Assembly (NCBI GenBank): GCA_033980235.1
Contig: CM067077.1
Span: 12,193,797 to 12,257,796, forward strand
From: Diadema setosum
Taxonomy: Eukaryota; Echinodermata; Echinoidea; Diadematoida; Diadematidae
Length of the DNA: 64,000 nt
Reading direction: 5' to 3'
A program made the position numbers and the translations under genes. Under the pieces are notes generated by a model that was given only the letters and a program-made list of their open reading frames with translations, was not told where the DNA came from and ran no database searches. Of the stretch, positions 32,895-44,639 are shown piece by piece. Every line of letters begins with the position of its first letter. The first letter of the stretch is position 1.

Positions 32895-32987
32895 TTAACT
32901 CGTTGAGGATGGATTGATTTTGCTACGACACGCATTTCCCATAGACACCTGCTCAAGTATACACGGGACTCGTCCCCAATGGGTTAA
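32895..32987. mobile_element. TTAA MITE A, copy 4 (reverse)
   Basis: A 93-base copy in the opposite orientation to the others, with TTAA at both ends. Confidence 0.85.
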
Positions 32988-33164
32988 TAGGAGTTCATGG
33001 GTTGATGCTTCTCTTAGAGGTACAATGTACTCCAGTATATACATGACAAACCCTTACTGTGGCTGTGGTAGGTGCTTTTGGGGGGTACGGGGAACAGGGG
33101 TGAATATGATATAAAGAACTAGGAAAACTTGACCAAAAGTCATACCCTAAACTGGGCCCTCTTG

Positions 33165-33280
33165 CCTCAAAGAGACGGCAATTTCCATGACACGGCTCAG
33201 CGGCTGCGAAATCGACTTCAGTTGGAGACTGTTCGGTCGAGAGCTCGTGGATAAAGTGGCGGCCACTCTTTTGGTGTCAA
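33165..33280. other. GC-rich coding-like patch, strand uncertain
   Basis: A CpG-containing block in AT-rich DNA. On the plus strand an ATG at 33189 opens 51 codons beginning MTRLSGCEIDFSWRLFGREL, after an acceptor-like GCCTCAAAG. On the minus strand DTKRVAATLSTSSRPNS continues through SRVMEIAVSLRQEGPV to a stop. Both are plausible and neither has a convincing donor. It could be an exon of either strand or a regulatory patch. Confidence 0.25.
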
Positions 33281-33821
33281 TACATACAAAGAGCATTAGA
33301 AAAGCCCAAAAGACTTGTAACATTTGTTCATTTTCATCTTGATATCTTTCTTTCTTTTCCTTTCACCATCCCATTTCTGGGGATGAATTGCTGGAAATCG
33401 ATAATAATTACGGTAATGACATTACCATCATGATGCAGCTCACTGGCTGACTAATGGGAGAGATAAATCAAGTTCCCACTATGTCATTCAATACACACCC
33501 TCCATTAGGTCATTGTGCTTTTGTGAGGCTCAGTTTCTTGTGCCACAATTCTAGAAAGAGAGAGGGAATAAAAATAACATGAAGAAAGAATATCTTTAAA
33601 GCTCCAGTACATCATCAAGTAATGGTGTAAAGTCAGGTGCCATCCAAAATGTCAGTGAGTAAATTATCTTTTTTTGTTCAGCGTCTGAAGATCTTTATCA
33701 AATCTGCGGTGCTTTTATCTATTACAGTCTCTTCCCTGTTGAAAAAGAAAAAAAAAAAACAGAAAAAGTGTGTGTGACCATAGCTGTAACATGCCCCAAA
33801 TATGCAAATCAAATGCCTTCT
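33281..33821. other. No supported gene
   Basis: A strong minus-strand acceptor (CCCTCTCTCTTTCTAG, cut at 33551) leads into IVAQETEPHKSTMT and a stop. It is too short, with no partner, to call. Confidence 0.4.
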
Positions 33822-34180
33822 TTAAAGGGATGGTATAGTATTGGTGGATAGGAGCTTTGGGCTTTTAACTTTTTGGGAGATACCAAGAAACCACATGTAA
33901 AATAGAACACACCATACCATTCTAAGAGGAATTCAAAGTTTATTTGATGAAAATCAGTTTGAAATGGCTGGGACATCCAAAAACAAAGTAAAACAAAGCC
34001 ACTGTAATAATATATAATAAATGTAATAAATGGATATAGTGTAAAAGCCATTTCAATTTTCATTTCAAATAAACATTTAATTCCTCTTAAATGTTTATTT
34101 TCTCTTGGAATTACGTGTTCTTTCATACTGCATAAAAGGTTTTGTATTATCTCAACCAAAATTTTACAATACCTTTTTAT
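33822..34180. mobile_element. TTAA element D, copy 2
   Basis: Starts TTAAAGGGATGGTATAGTAT like copy 1, has the GATGAAAATCAG and TCCAAAAACAAAG words, and ends in a decayed CAATACCTTTTTAT. Confidence 0.65.
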
Positions 34181-34489
34181 GACCATGATGTTCAGCTAAT
34201 AAGTATGAAAATATTCTGCCATGACAGGACCGTGTACCTTTAACAAGCCTGTTCCACAATGTGACAAGTGACAACTCAGTATCAAACATTGTTGAGTATT
34301 GCTCGACTGTGCTGTATCGGGGCATGATCTTCAAACGAATGGAAAAAGAAAACCCCATTATTGCAAAGCCTTGAGAGTCATGCTGTCACTATATTAAGAA
34401 ATCAGTGAACAGATTTCACCATGCTATTAATGGGCTCAGCATGTTAATCAAATGATATTCTACCGCTGCTATGTCTTGTCGGGGCGATC

Positions 34490-34695
34490 GTTAACAGCCC
34501 GACACTGTACAGTTGTGTTTACCTGGAAACATTGAACTGCACATTACTTGAATATGAGACCAATCTGAAGCAAATAATTTTCACACAACAATAGATATGT
34601 AATGTACTCTTAAATAAATCCCACAAGAATTGGAACAATCATCCCCCAGCATTCCCACTGATTCCCACTGATCAGTTACTAGCCGTCCCCTTTAG
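34490..34695. mobile_element. TTAA hairpin element C, half copy
   Basis: Only the right half of the palindromic element described at 35617 is present (from about 34490 to CCCCTTTAG). Confidence 0.7.
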
Positions 34696-35616
34696 TAGAT
34701 AAATAGATAGATAGATAAATAATAAAGACAAAAAAAAAATGATGGAACTTTACAAAAACTAATTTTCAGAGAATAGAAACAAAATCTAATATGTTCTTTG
34801 GAAGATCAACTGTGCCCTCTTTGGTGTATCTTTTGCTTGCTATATATTGTATATTACCATTTTATGCATTTTCCATTGATGCTTGCCTGAGACTTTGGAC
34901 TACTCTTCAACAAGTTAATGACTTGAAACAAAATCATTAGATGACAAACAACAGTCAATACTACAAGTAATTTTTTTTTTAAACATATTGTTAATTTGGG
35001 GGTTCCTATAAAAGAAACCGGAAACATTTTCAAACAATGGCAAACAATTGATATGAGTGGTCTTGAGGGGGTCATTTGGGGTTGGATTGCTGTTTTACAT
35101 AATTAGTGTTAGAAGGAATGTTGGTTTCTTACAAGCCATGTGGGTACTGTCTACGAATTCTGTCTGTAATTGCGTGGTTTCCATTTCCCTCCAAAGAGGG
35201 GAAATTCTTTTCTCCAGTGACACAAAAGCACAATGGTCCTAGAGCCTTGATTCGGCTGTGTGATCTAGTCCAATGCAGCCATTTTTTTTTTCTTTCTTTC
35301 CCCGGGGTCGTTCGGATTCGTGGCTTTGTGTACACACCTTTCCCCTAATAATCCAACGCAATGAGAGCCTTTTGTGGAAGCATGCTGGTAGGTATTCAGT
35401 GTGAAGGGCTCATCGCTATTCATACTTAGTCCACAGCTATGTCTTGATATTCCTTAGGCATGAGATGCACTTAAAATCTATTTTCTGCCTCTTTCCTCTT
35501 TTCTCCTCCAAAGATTTCTCTTTACTATTCTGGACTTTTACTATAACATGCATCACCAGGATGAGGTGGTCCCCTTTGTTTTTGTCTCCCCCCCCCCCCC
35601 CCCCAACATTGAACAT
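34696..35616. other. No gene; GATA repeats and C-run
   Basis: A short TAGA microsatellite (34700-34720) and a C-run (35588-35604) directly before element C. Overlapping open frames near 35060-35350 have no support. Confidence 0.5.
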
Positions 35617-35977
35617 TTAAAGGGGATGGGTAGTAACCGATCAGTGGGAATCAATGGGAATGCTTAGGGATGATTGTTCCAATTCTTGTGGGATTGATTT
35701 AAGAGTATGTTATAAATGTATTGTTGTGTGAAAATTATTTGCTTCAGAACGGTCTCATATTCAAGTAATGTGCAGATTAATGCCCCGTCACTGACCAGGC
35801 ACGCTAACCTGGAAGCATTAAACTGCACATTACTTGAATATGAGACCATTCTGAAGCAAATAATTTTCACACAATAGATGTATAATGTACTCTTAAATGA
35901 ATCCACAAGGATTGGAACAATCATCCCCCAGTATTCCCACTGATTCCCACTGATCAGTTACTAGCCACCCCCTTTAA
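35617..35977. mobile_element. TTAA hairpin element C, full copy 1
   Basis: 361 bases with TTAA at both ends; starts TTAAAGGGGATGGGTAGTAA and ends CTAGCCACCCCCTTTAA. The two halves are long inverted repeats (for example AAATTATTTGCTTCAGAA and its complement) meeting near 35785-35815. It is a Kolobok-like non-autonomous foldback by its TTAA site and AGGGG terminus. Confidence 0.85.
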
Positions 35978-36304
35978 TACACTATCTTGTCAGGTGGTGA
36001 CTTTTTTGTAAGTCTTCCACTGTCTGTTGTGTCCAAACTTTCTGCCTAATTTGGCTCAATTCTTGAAAAAAAAAGAAAAAGAAAAAAGGACACCGTGGTG
36101 GGTCAGTGACGATAATTGGCAGAAATCATCCTGAGGAATGAATGAGGAATGCAGAGTCATTTTGATGGTATGACAGTTGGACGGTGCATTTCCACTTAAC
36201 CCCTATCCGGCCCCAAGAAAGAAGAGACAATTCAAAGTTTACTGGAAATAAAAGAAAACAGCTTTATTGGGACTCAAGTGTCTTTGGCGTCTTTGTGATT
36301 ACAG

Positions 36305-36465
36305 GCACAGTGTCTGCTGGCTTCCAAAAAGGCTTGATTATCGATGGTAGGATAATCATCCGCAAATACGCTATAGTTCTGTCTGACAAAAAGGAGCATT
36401 TAGTTAGCGGTAAATCCCCACTGTCAGCAAATACAGATGATTGCTCGATCTATTTCTTTTATAAG
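36305..36465 (+). CDS. Candidate internal exon, unknown product
   Basis: A good acceptor (GGCGTCTTTGTGATTACAG) and a fair donor (TATAAG|GTAAAT) bound 161 bases. After two completing bases the frame is open for 53 codons: TVSAGFQKGLIIDGRIIIRK, continuing YAIVLSDKKEHLVSGKS to SIYFFYK. The mix of residues is protein-like, but no family is recognised. The frame is also open upstream of the acceptor, so openness alone is weak evidence. Its neighbours are two copies of transposon C within 350 bases on either side. Confidence 0.25.
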
Positions 36466-36578
36466 GTAAATACCAGATAATAAAACACGAAGGAGGCTTT
36501 ACTGTAGAAAGTAATGTCTGTGTAATGCAATTATAAGTGCAGTTACAGGCTGTAACTTATATTTGGCAGATTTGCATG

Positions 36579-36939
36579 TTAAAGGGGATGGCTAGTAACT
36601 GATTAGTGGGAAGCAGTGGGAATGCTGGCGGATGATTGTTCCAATCCTTGTCGGATTCATTTAAGAGTACATTATATATCTATTATTGTGTGAAAATTAT
36701 TTGCTTCAGAATGGTCTCATATTCAAGTAACGTGCAGTTTAATCGCCCTGTCACTGTACAGGCATGCTAACCTGGAAACATTAAACTGCACATTACTTGA
36801 ATATGAGACCATTCTGAAGCAAATAATTTTCACACAACAATAGATACATGTACTCTTAAATGAATCCACAAGGATTGGAACAATCATCCCCCAGCATTCC
36901 CACTGATTCCACTGATCAGTTACTAGCCATCCCCTTTAA
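36579..36939. mobile_element. TTAA hairpin element C, full copy 2
   Basis: 361 bases, the same size and plan as the copy at 35617, with TTAA at both ends. Confidence 0.85.
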
Positions 36940-37477
36940 AGGCGTATATGTATGTGTGTCTGTGTCTGTGGTTATAATTATAGAGACATACCTGTAGATA
37001 TACAGCTGTACATGTGTATATGTGTGTGTACACATTTGTACATGTATTTTGGAAATAGTTATCATATCAGGGAGTGTAAATCTAACAAATATCACTCAGT
37101 GAAATGTGAAATATCCAACAATGATATCAAATAATCTTCTAAACTACAGTCTGATGTCTCATAACCCGTCTGTCAACTAGTTTGCATTAAAAATGTTTCA
37201 CTGCCTGTATTTTCCCCTTTTTTTTCAAAATCTGCTTCCCAAATAGTGTCTTTTATTTGCAGAAAATAAGCTTTTGAATGTGGGCAAACCTTTTCAGGAT
37301 CTCAGAGTAACTATTTCTCGAAGCCTTTTGTCCCTATTTCATAAAGATCATAAAACTCAGAAATGACAGTGGAGATAAATCAACTGTATAAACTTGTGAG
37401 TGTGTATTTCTGCGGTTGCGCACTGTTATTATGCTAAGGCAGACTTATGATCAGATTGTCTGTTGTGCTGTGATATT
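36940..37477. other. No supported gene
   Basis: GT-rich stretch at 36945-37045, otherwise plain AT-rich DNA. Confidence 0.5.
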
Positions 37478-38269
37478 TTAAGGCCCGGTCCCACTGCACT
37501 TACGGATGCAAAGAGGATGTAAAGCGTACAAAAAATCTTGCCATCCGTTGGAAAACGCTACGAATCCGCTGTGTACCCATCGCATACGTGTTTCACCCGC
37601 TCTATCCATCGAGCATCCGTCCACTGTGATTTCATCCGCGCAAAAAGTTTTAAGCTGCTTAAAACTTTTAGAACGGATGAACTTTCCGCTGTGTACGATG
37701 TAAATCCGCGACATACGAGCAACAAACGTTGTATGTCCGTGCGGCATCCCTTAAACGTCCGCTGCATCCTCTCTGCATCCTCTGGGCATCCTCGCAACTC
37801 ACATCCGCTGCAGCTAAAAATGGAAAGAGGGAGGAAAGATATGGTACGTGGAACGTCTTTACATCGTTAACAGCACGTTAATAGAAAGGATGTAAGCGTA
37901 TGCATCTCGTATATAAAGCATTTCAAAAGCATCCCCTCTGCATCCGCTCTGCATCCGCTCTGCATCCACCCTGCATCCGCTTTTTCTGCTATGCGTCCGT
38001 TTTGCAATTATCTCCGGAAACCCCTTCGGAGCTGTCATCCCCTTCCATCCGCTTTCATCCGCTAGGCTTCCGATGAACATCCGTTTAACATCCCTGCTAC
38101 ATACTACCCACGTCCGTTCTATTTCCGTTCTGTTACCGCCAATTTTCGCCAATTTTGTCAATTTCTGGAGCGGATGAAAGCGGATGAAGCCATCCCCGAA
38201 ATTTTGCTCGTCCGCTGTGTCCTTTCTGCATACGCTTTGTGTCCGTCGGCCAGTGGGACCGGGCCTTTA
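37478..38269. mobile_element. GGCCCGGTCCCACTG foldback with CATCCGC repeats (G)
   Basis: The ends AAGGCCCGGTCCCACTG and CAGTGGGACCGGGCCTT are exact inverted repeats, flanked by TTAA at the left and TTTA at the right. The interior repeats short words such as TCTGCATCCGC and GCATCC (densest at 37925-37985), on both strands. Open frames inside are by-products. Superfamily uncertain; a decayed TTAA target is possible. Confidence 0.8.
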
Positions 38270-38484
38270 CTGTGTGTGCGCATGTGTGTGGTTATACTTC
38301 CTCTAATGTGAGATAAAGACATTGCATACATCACTGTGGAATCTTTAAAGAAAGTCACAGTCGGGTGTGAAATAGTTTTGGCTGCTTTGGTTGGCTTTTA
38401 TCATAGCTGCCAAGCAAACTCTAACAAAATGTCTTGATTTTTCTATTCTTTTTTTCTTATCATTTCAGTCAATGTGAATGTCCC

Positions 38485-38928
38485 CAATAGGCCTGTTCAC
38501 AAACAACGAAAATCGAAATTTCAATCGCGATCCAAATTTCGATTTTTTTTTTTGACCGTTCATACACAGGGAAAAATCGCACTTCGCAACAAGGAAAGAA
38601 CGATCAGTGGCCAAACTGCGCATGCGCGAATCTTGCATGACCGAAGACTGACCCCGCAGTCCCAATAGAGTTTTGCACGCGCTACGAACGATGGGACTAA
38701 AAATACCGATTTCCGAATCTCGATCGCGCTCACACACACGACGCTTGGCAAAATAATCGCGATTATTCTGAAAAATCGCACTAATAGTGCGAGTTGGATC
38801 GCGACAAGGATCGCGGTAATTAGTGAGATTTTTCTGTCCACACTGGAAAAAATTTCGAAATTTTGATCGCGATAAGAAAATCGATTTTTAAATCGCACTT
38901 TTTCCCTTGTGTGTGAACGGGCCTATTG
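38485..38928 (+). mobile_element. GGCCTGTTCACA foldback H, copy 1
   Basis: The ends CAATAGGCCTGTTCACA and TGTGAACGGGCCTATTG are inverted repeats. The interior is dense in TCGCGAT/ATCGCGA and AAATTTCGA words and carries a perfect NRF1 palindrome GCGCATGCGC at 38618-38627. A reverse copy lies at 50419. Open frames of about 110 codons occur in both copies and simply reflect the repeat. Confidence 0.85.
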
Positions 38929-40266
38929 TCAAATCTTCTTTGGCTTCAATTTTTTTTCCCTTTTCTGAGGTGTGGTGGGAATGCTGATCATTGGTACTAC
39001 ACATTATACCTGACTTTGTTCTCACTTTTGCTTCCAATTTCCACACAAATGCATAATTTTGTCCCTGGCATTGAAAATGATATTGGCAATGTTGTCATGC
39101 ATAGAAAAGCAAACCACACACCCACACCGGTCCCTGTTTGCTGTAATAACATTGCCTGTTGATATAAAACAGGACCAGAAAGCCAGCATTTTCCGCAGCC
39201 ATTAACATATCTGTTTATGAGAATTTATGCTTTTTCTCCTCCCCCTTTTGACTTCAAATATTTCCAAAGCGCAAAGCCTTGTTCATGCTGAGATTTGTGC
39301 ACAGTAGAGAGAATTTGTCAAACTCTCCCGACTTTGGGAAAATTTCTTATGATGGCAAAAATGTTTGCGTGAATGCAAATTTGTTTCGTTGACTGTTTAT
39401 TATTACAGGTGTGTAGGTCAGGTTGTTTCTTTTCTGTGCAGTTTGCCCAATACATGTACGTGTTACATGTACGTCTGTTTATGTAGTTGTAGCATTTTAA
39501 AGTTGCTTGTATTTCTAACGTTGGATGTGTTTGACTGAAGTTCAATGAAATGCTATAATTCTTTCAAACCATCATTATCATCATCGTCATCACCGTGGTT
39601 ACTGTAATTGTATAATCATCATCTCCATTGTCGTCATTAATGTTACTTGAAGAAGCACAAAATGTAGTAAAAGTAGCATTGTAATGCCCATTTGTCTTCT
39701 CAAAATGGTTCCCATTGATATCATTTTTCAGTTACAGTCTAAATTCTTTTGATATTTTGGTATTATCTCTCACATTTGATTTTCACTAATGATCATTGAA
39801 CTTGTATACACTTGTAAAAGCTGTAACAACTTAAGAACTTTTGAACTATTGGTGCCATTAGAGATTAGGCCAACTATGTTAAACAAAGTGTATTTGTAAT
39901 CATGCATTGACTTTTTTGCATGATTAGAGCATCCCTGATGTTATAAGTTTGTAAAATGAGATTTATTCATGTAACTGAACCTTTTATGTCTGAATATTCT
40001 GACTGCATCTGTCTCAGAGGCATCCATTCCCTTGAGTAAAATTTGCTTTCTTCCTAAAAGTTTGCTTTTCTTTGTCATTCTTTAAGAGCTCGGGGAATTT
40101 ACAGCTCAGCTGTAGATATCTGTGTCAATAAACACACTTGAACTCATTTCTTTTTTGCTCACGTACCAGAAAGTGTATTCTAAGCCCCGTGTTCGACTTC
40201 CAGTCGAAATTCCCAATCCAATTACGATCACTTTACACACTGACTGCCTCTAGACACCTCCAGGGT
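38929..40266. other. No supported gene
   Basis: AT-rich DNA. A plus-strand pyrimidine tract ending TTACAG at 39411 abuts GTGTGTAG, a weak recursive-site lookalike. A CATCAT microsatellite lies at 39570-39640. Confidence 0.45.
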
Positions 40267-40307
40267 TGACCTCTGACCCCGGAGTAGGTGGGTTGGGTCA
40301 AAGGTCG
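40267..40307. promoter_or_regulatory. Pair of DR1-like nuclear-receptor sites
   Basis: TGACCTCTGACCC at 40267-40279 (complement GGGTCA, one base, AGGTCA) and GGGTCAAAGGTCG at 40295-40307 are two direct repeats with one-base spacing, 15 bases apart and in opposite orientation. The surrounding 40180-40330 is GC-richer than its flanks. DR1 sites are bound by RXR/HNF4-type receptors. Confidence 0.35.
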
Positions 40308-41093
40308 TCTCCCAGGACGGTCAGGTGGTAAAAATTGGCCTGCTGATCCTTCTCTACCTCAGGCTTATGTCTTTATTAGATTTTGCTGGTTTTATTTATT
40401 AGCTCTTTGCTAGAGAGGCCTGGCACTTCCAGCTTTCCATAATTTCATAAAGAGAATTAATTGCCATAACAATCAATAAATGTAGTCATCTTTTATGTAC
40501 CAAATATGCCGATGGCATTGGCTATAAAGTAGAGTACAAAATTTGGACTAAGGTACTTTTCATTGAGAAAATGGAGATTGAAGATTGGTCATGAAGTTTG
40601 CCAGTTGATCGGTAGATTTGATGAACATCCTCTGACAAAACTGCCAATTTCAGAGTTAGTGGTTTAGATACAACCTGTCTAGTCTAGGGCTGATATTTTG
40701 ACAAGTTCACCAGATGATTCATTGCAACAAGCTTCCAGGTAGTTATCTCAGTCCAGCCTCTCATTGTGCTCAATCTATGGGCAACTCCCTCTTCAAGATG
40801 GAGGTAACTTCTGGATTTCGAGGATTTCTGCTTGATTTTGCTAGTAGGCGGCTTGAGGAATGTGAATGGCATATTTGAAATTGTACCTTTAGCTAGCCCA
40901 GTTTAGTCTTTTCACTATATATAGGAATCAAGTGTGTTTACTGAATTTCCCTAAAGCTGCCCCATTTTCTCTCCCCTCCCCATTTTTTTTTCCATGAATC
41001 TGAAATGGAAGTATTCAGTGATCACTCTTTTCATATTTTCCAACAGTTGTGAGACAAGAAAGTAGCCAAATACTTTCACTTTTCTTTTAACAA

Positions 41094-41124
<31 letters not shown>

Positions 41125-42105
41125 TGGCAGCTTAGAGGAAAAGTGTATGTGTGTATGTGTGTGTGTTTTTTTGATTTTGTTTGTTAAGTCTTTATTGCAT
41201 TCCACTATGATGCATCTTATGATGTCATGTGTTTACAGCGTACATTGTGAGGCATCATTTTCTATTATTGTTGGGCCACATACCCTGAAAATGTGATGCA
41301 CAGGTGTAAATAGTTCAGTGTTTTTTATCTGCATTATAACAGAACTACAACAACCAGCAAATAAACAGACACTAATAAACAAGCAAACATTCCACAGTAA
41401 GTCTACATGTATGTCATGAATTCAGCTTATACTGTGTATCATTCATGTTTGCCTCTAAAAATAACAGAATTGTAGAAAATTGCAACAGTATGTCACCAAG
41501 GCCTATTAGGATAAGTGAAAGGAAACATTGTAACAAAGGAGTTGCTATTACTATTTCTCTTTTTTTTTTCTAAAGTGTCAAGGAGTAAAAAAAAAAAAAA
41601 GGGTTGGGGTAGTGCCTCCACATCATGATTGGTGACGCTGACCCAATTCCTAGCACCTCTCCCCCAAACATTGCCACAGCGACTTAAATGCAACCTGACC
41701 TACTTTTCCTAACTGCGAGAAGTCACGAAATAATTTCTCCAGTTGTGGTCATTAATTTCTAACTTCTGCCCTCACGCATCTCGGAGGCCCCAGGGCCCAG
41801 TGGTGGTACTGTCCACAGTAGGTGTACAGTGGGTTATGCCAATAGCCTATGGCGAAATAAAAGAATCAGAGTTACGAACTGAAGATTGGTGTACTGTGTC
41901 ATTTACTGTCTACTGTGTTTACTTCATTGAGTGGGGAATTTAAAACAAACATAAGGAAAATGGAAAAGTAATATTACCTTCATGACCGTGATCTTTGAAA
42001 CAGGATACATATAAAGTATGTGTTCCAGTTTACTTGCAGAAGGACTTTACTCCTACTAATTCTTCAAAGTGTGAAAGCTGATAACTTGTGTGCTGAAGAC
42101 CTGCA
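40308..42105. other. No supported gene
   Basis: AT-rich DNA with A-runs (41091-41103, 41587-41600). No paired splice sites with an open frame were found. Confidence 0.5.
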
Positions 42106-42190
42106 TTAAAGAACAAGTCACCCATATTATATGTGTGGATTGAGTAAAATGCAGCAATGGTAGCAGAGCACATTGGTGAATGTAAAAATT
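42106..42190. mobile_element. TTAA element B, left fragment
   Basis: TTAAAGAACAAGTCACCCAT followed by ATGCAGCAATGGTAGCAGAG matches the left end of the full copy at 59495. Confidence 0.6.
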
Positions 42191-42235
42191 ATGAATATTG
42201 AAAGTTTTTGTACAGATATTGCTGGAGGCCATAGA

Positions 42236-42530
42236 CTATATTTCGCAGGCTTTTCATTTTTGTGAATTCCACGAGTCTGGTGCTATTTGTAAATTCAGCA
42301 GCACACAAAAATATTAATTCTGATCATGACATTAATGCGACATGCACAGTCACATACTTTTCTCCATTTGATATCCTACATGTACTCCACGATCATGAAT
42401 CCCACCACTCGCAAAATTGTCCGGAAGTCCTGATTTGCAAAAAATTAGAATTGCTCAATATGCATGGTGTGTACAGTGATTCAAATCTCACTTTGATACA
42501 GCCATTGGACAAAGGCTCTTATATTGCCAG
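42236..42530 (+). repeat. Dispersed repeat P fragment
   Basis: CCACTCGCAAAATTGTCCGG and the following AAGTCCTGATTTGC match the complement of about 52085-52135 (CCACTCGAAAAATTGTCCAG). The shared segment makes similar peptides in open frames at both sites, but this is repeat homology, not a gene. Confidence 0.55.
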
Positions 42531-44639
42531 CTGAGAACTAGAAGGGCATTCTCGCAATTTTTGGGGTAGTGAGGTGTAGGTATCATATTAGAGAGCTCAA
42601 TCTCTGCTACATTACCATGTCAATTTTAGATTATTTTTACTTTCAGTAAAATGTATTTTAAAAAATCACAAGGTTTCTATTTTATCCAATATTTGGAACG
42701 ATGCGTACAGATCTATCCACTTTGATTCAATAAACCTTTTAGTTCATGAAAATTGACAGCTCCGATTTTATTCATGATCAAATCTTTGTAAAAATCTTTT
42801 TGTTTTCATGCTCAAATCTTAGAAAGCAATTGTACCCTTCTGGTTCTCAGCTGATGATATGCTCTATTCAGATAGCCAACTATGACATATACTTCCTGTT
42901 TTTATTTGTTGCTGACAAATAAAAGCTGAAGGAAGGAAACAAAAATGTGAACAAGATATAATTGAAATATCACAAACTCCAAAAGAATGATTGTCAGGGG
43001 AAAAGTTTGTGGGTATTTTCAAGTGCCGAAAAGTGGACGATGGATCCTGGCAGGCGGGGAAGTTGTAGCCATTGGGGCTTGTTAGCCCCAACTGATATGA
43101 CATGTTGACATTCCTATTAGTATACAGCTGTCTGTCCCCCACCATAATATATCACCACTACTGATTGGTCAGCAATGGTGGTGGGTCATGTTTTCATTCC
43201 CTTCTCTTTTATATCTCTTTTCATCTCTCTATATCCCACTTCTACATCTTCGCTGTGGCTGTATGACAGTCATATCAACCAATTTCATCATGAATTTTAA
43301 TTAGGGATATCTCACAAATACATGACAGTATTGTTTAAAAAAAAAGTGCTGCGAGCAATCATAACTGCAGCAAACAGTTTCCATATTACTCCTTCTAGAA
43401 TGTAGCTTGTGTACGTGGGCTGTTGATGTTGTTTTTTGAAAATCCTTTTCTTCATGTACATTCTCTGGGCAATCTTCTCATTCAGTGTTTGTACATAGTA
43501 TTGGTGATAATGAGAAAGAGAGAAATGTAGAGAGAGGCTGAAGTGCTCATGTTCAATGATTTGAATTGTCAGAAGTATCAGCCTTAGAATTATGTTCTTG
43601 AACTTCCTGTCTGCTCAAGCAATTCATAATGAATTCTGCATACATACTCGTACAAGTCCATACAGACTCTGCATACAACTACCTTCAAACATGCATGCAT
43701 ATTTGGTATGTTGCTATTTCCTACACTTCCAATTACAGCTGTAACCATTTTTTTCCCATTTGGTGAAGCAGAAAATAGTTGAATGCTTTTTGTAATGGCT
43801 CTAAATGAGTGCTCCATTCAGCGTTCAGGATCTTAGTGGGATCTAAGGTGTTTTGCCATTCTTAAGCCTTTAAGAGGTTCAGAGATATAATGTAATCTAC
43901 CACTTAATGTGCTCCAGAATATGCTTGTTTCAAATTTCAGCTACCATATCACGCATGAGGGTTATCTCCTGTAGATGTAGACTGTTTATGTGGAAACAGA
44001 CTTATAATGTTACCATGTCTAAACTGCAACCCCTGTTTTTAGGATGTTTAGTGCACCTGTACATAAAGTATACAGTAATGTCAAAGGAAACTTTTATGAT
44101 AAGTTTTAAGTGAGACTTGTGAGAAAGTCTTGCACAAACTTTAAGAAGAGGTTCAGTCATAGAGGGAAAGCAGAGGAGGTACAAGGGTAAAATAAGTTTT
44201 GTGTCTTTTGTGTGGTCAATTTCCGTATGAGCGCTGCCTCTTCAATACAGAGGATTATTAATGTGAGTGGAGGATTGAGAAAATATCTTGAACAAAGAGA
44301 GCAGAGTCCACGAGTTTATGTAGGAAAAGAAATTTCTGTTCCCCAGGCGTAATATCTTGAGTTATGCTTATTCTACAAACACTCCAAGCACCACTGTGTT
44401 ATCAAAGTATGGTTTGGCATGTTCTTCATTGATTGGAAGTAATGTTAGTGTTAATAAAGTAGGCACTTTATTTTTTTTTTCTCTTTCTTTTGGCACATAA
44501 TCTCAGCTGGGCATGGCTTATTTCAAGAGCACCTCACATTTTTCTCATTCTTTTTCGAAGCAGTACAATGTATGTGGCCTTTGTCAATATTACCTGTTCT
44601 GTTTGCAGATTTTATCAAACCATTTTTCTCATGAAAATA
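42531..44639. other. No supported gene
   Basis: A minus-strand frame at 42864-43145 (begins MVGDRQLYTNRNVNMSYQLG) looks fairly protein-like, but it lacks splice context and contains a TTGGGGCT/AGCCCCAA hairpin at about 43075, so it is not called. Confidence 0.4.

Noticed and set aside
33508..33550. Minus-strand acceptor then IVAQETEPHKSTMT and a stop
   Set aside because: Only 14 codons, no partner exon and ordinary base composition.
35980..36061. Minus-strand acceptor then LSQIRQKVWTQQTVEDLQKS and a stop
   Set aside because: The pyrimidine tract is an A/G microsatellite read in reverse and the segment ends at a transposon edge; probably chance.
39390..39425. Pyrimidine tract with TTACAG abutting GTGTGT as another recursive site
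   Set aside because: GTGTGT is a poor donor and no downstream donor forms an RS-exon.
42864..43145. Minus-strand 93-codon frame beginning MVGDRQLYTNRNVNMSYQLG
   Set aside because: Protein-like in part, but it has no splice or promoter support and contains a small hairpin typical of repeats here.
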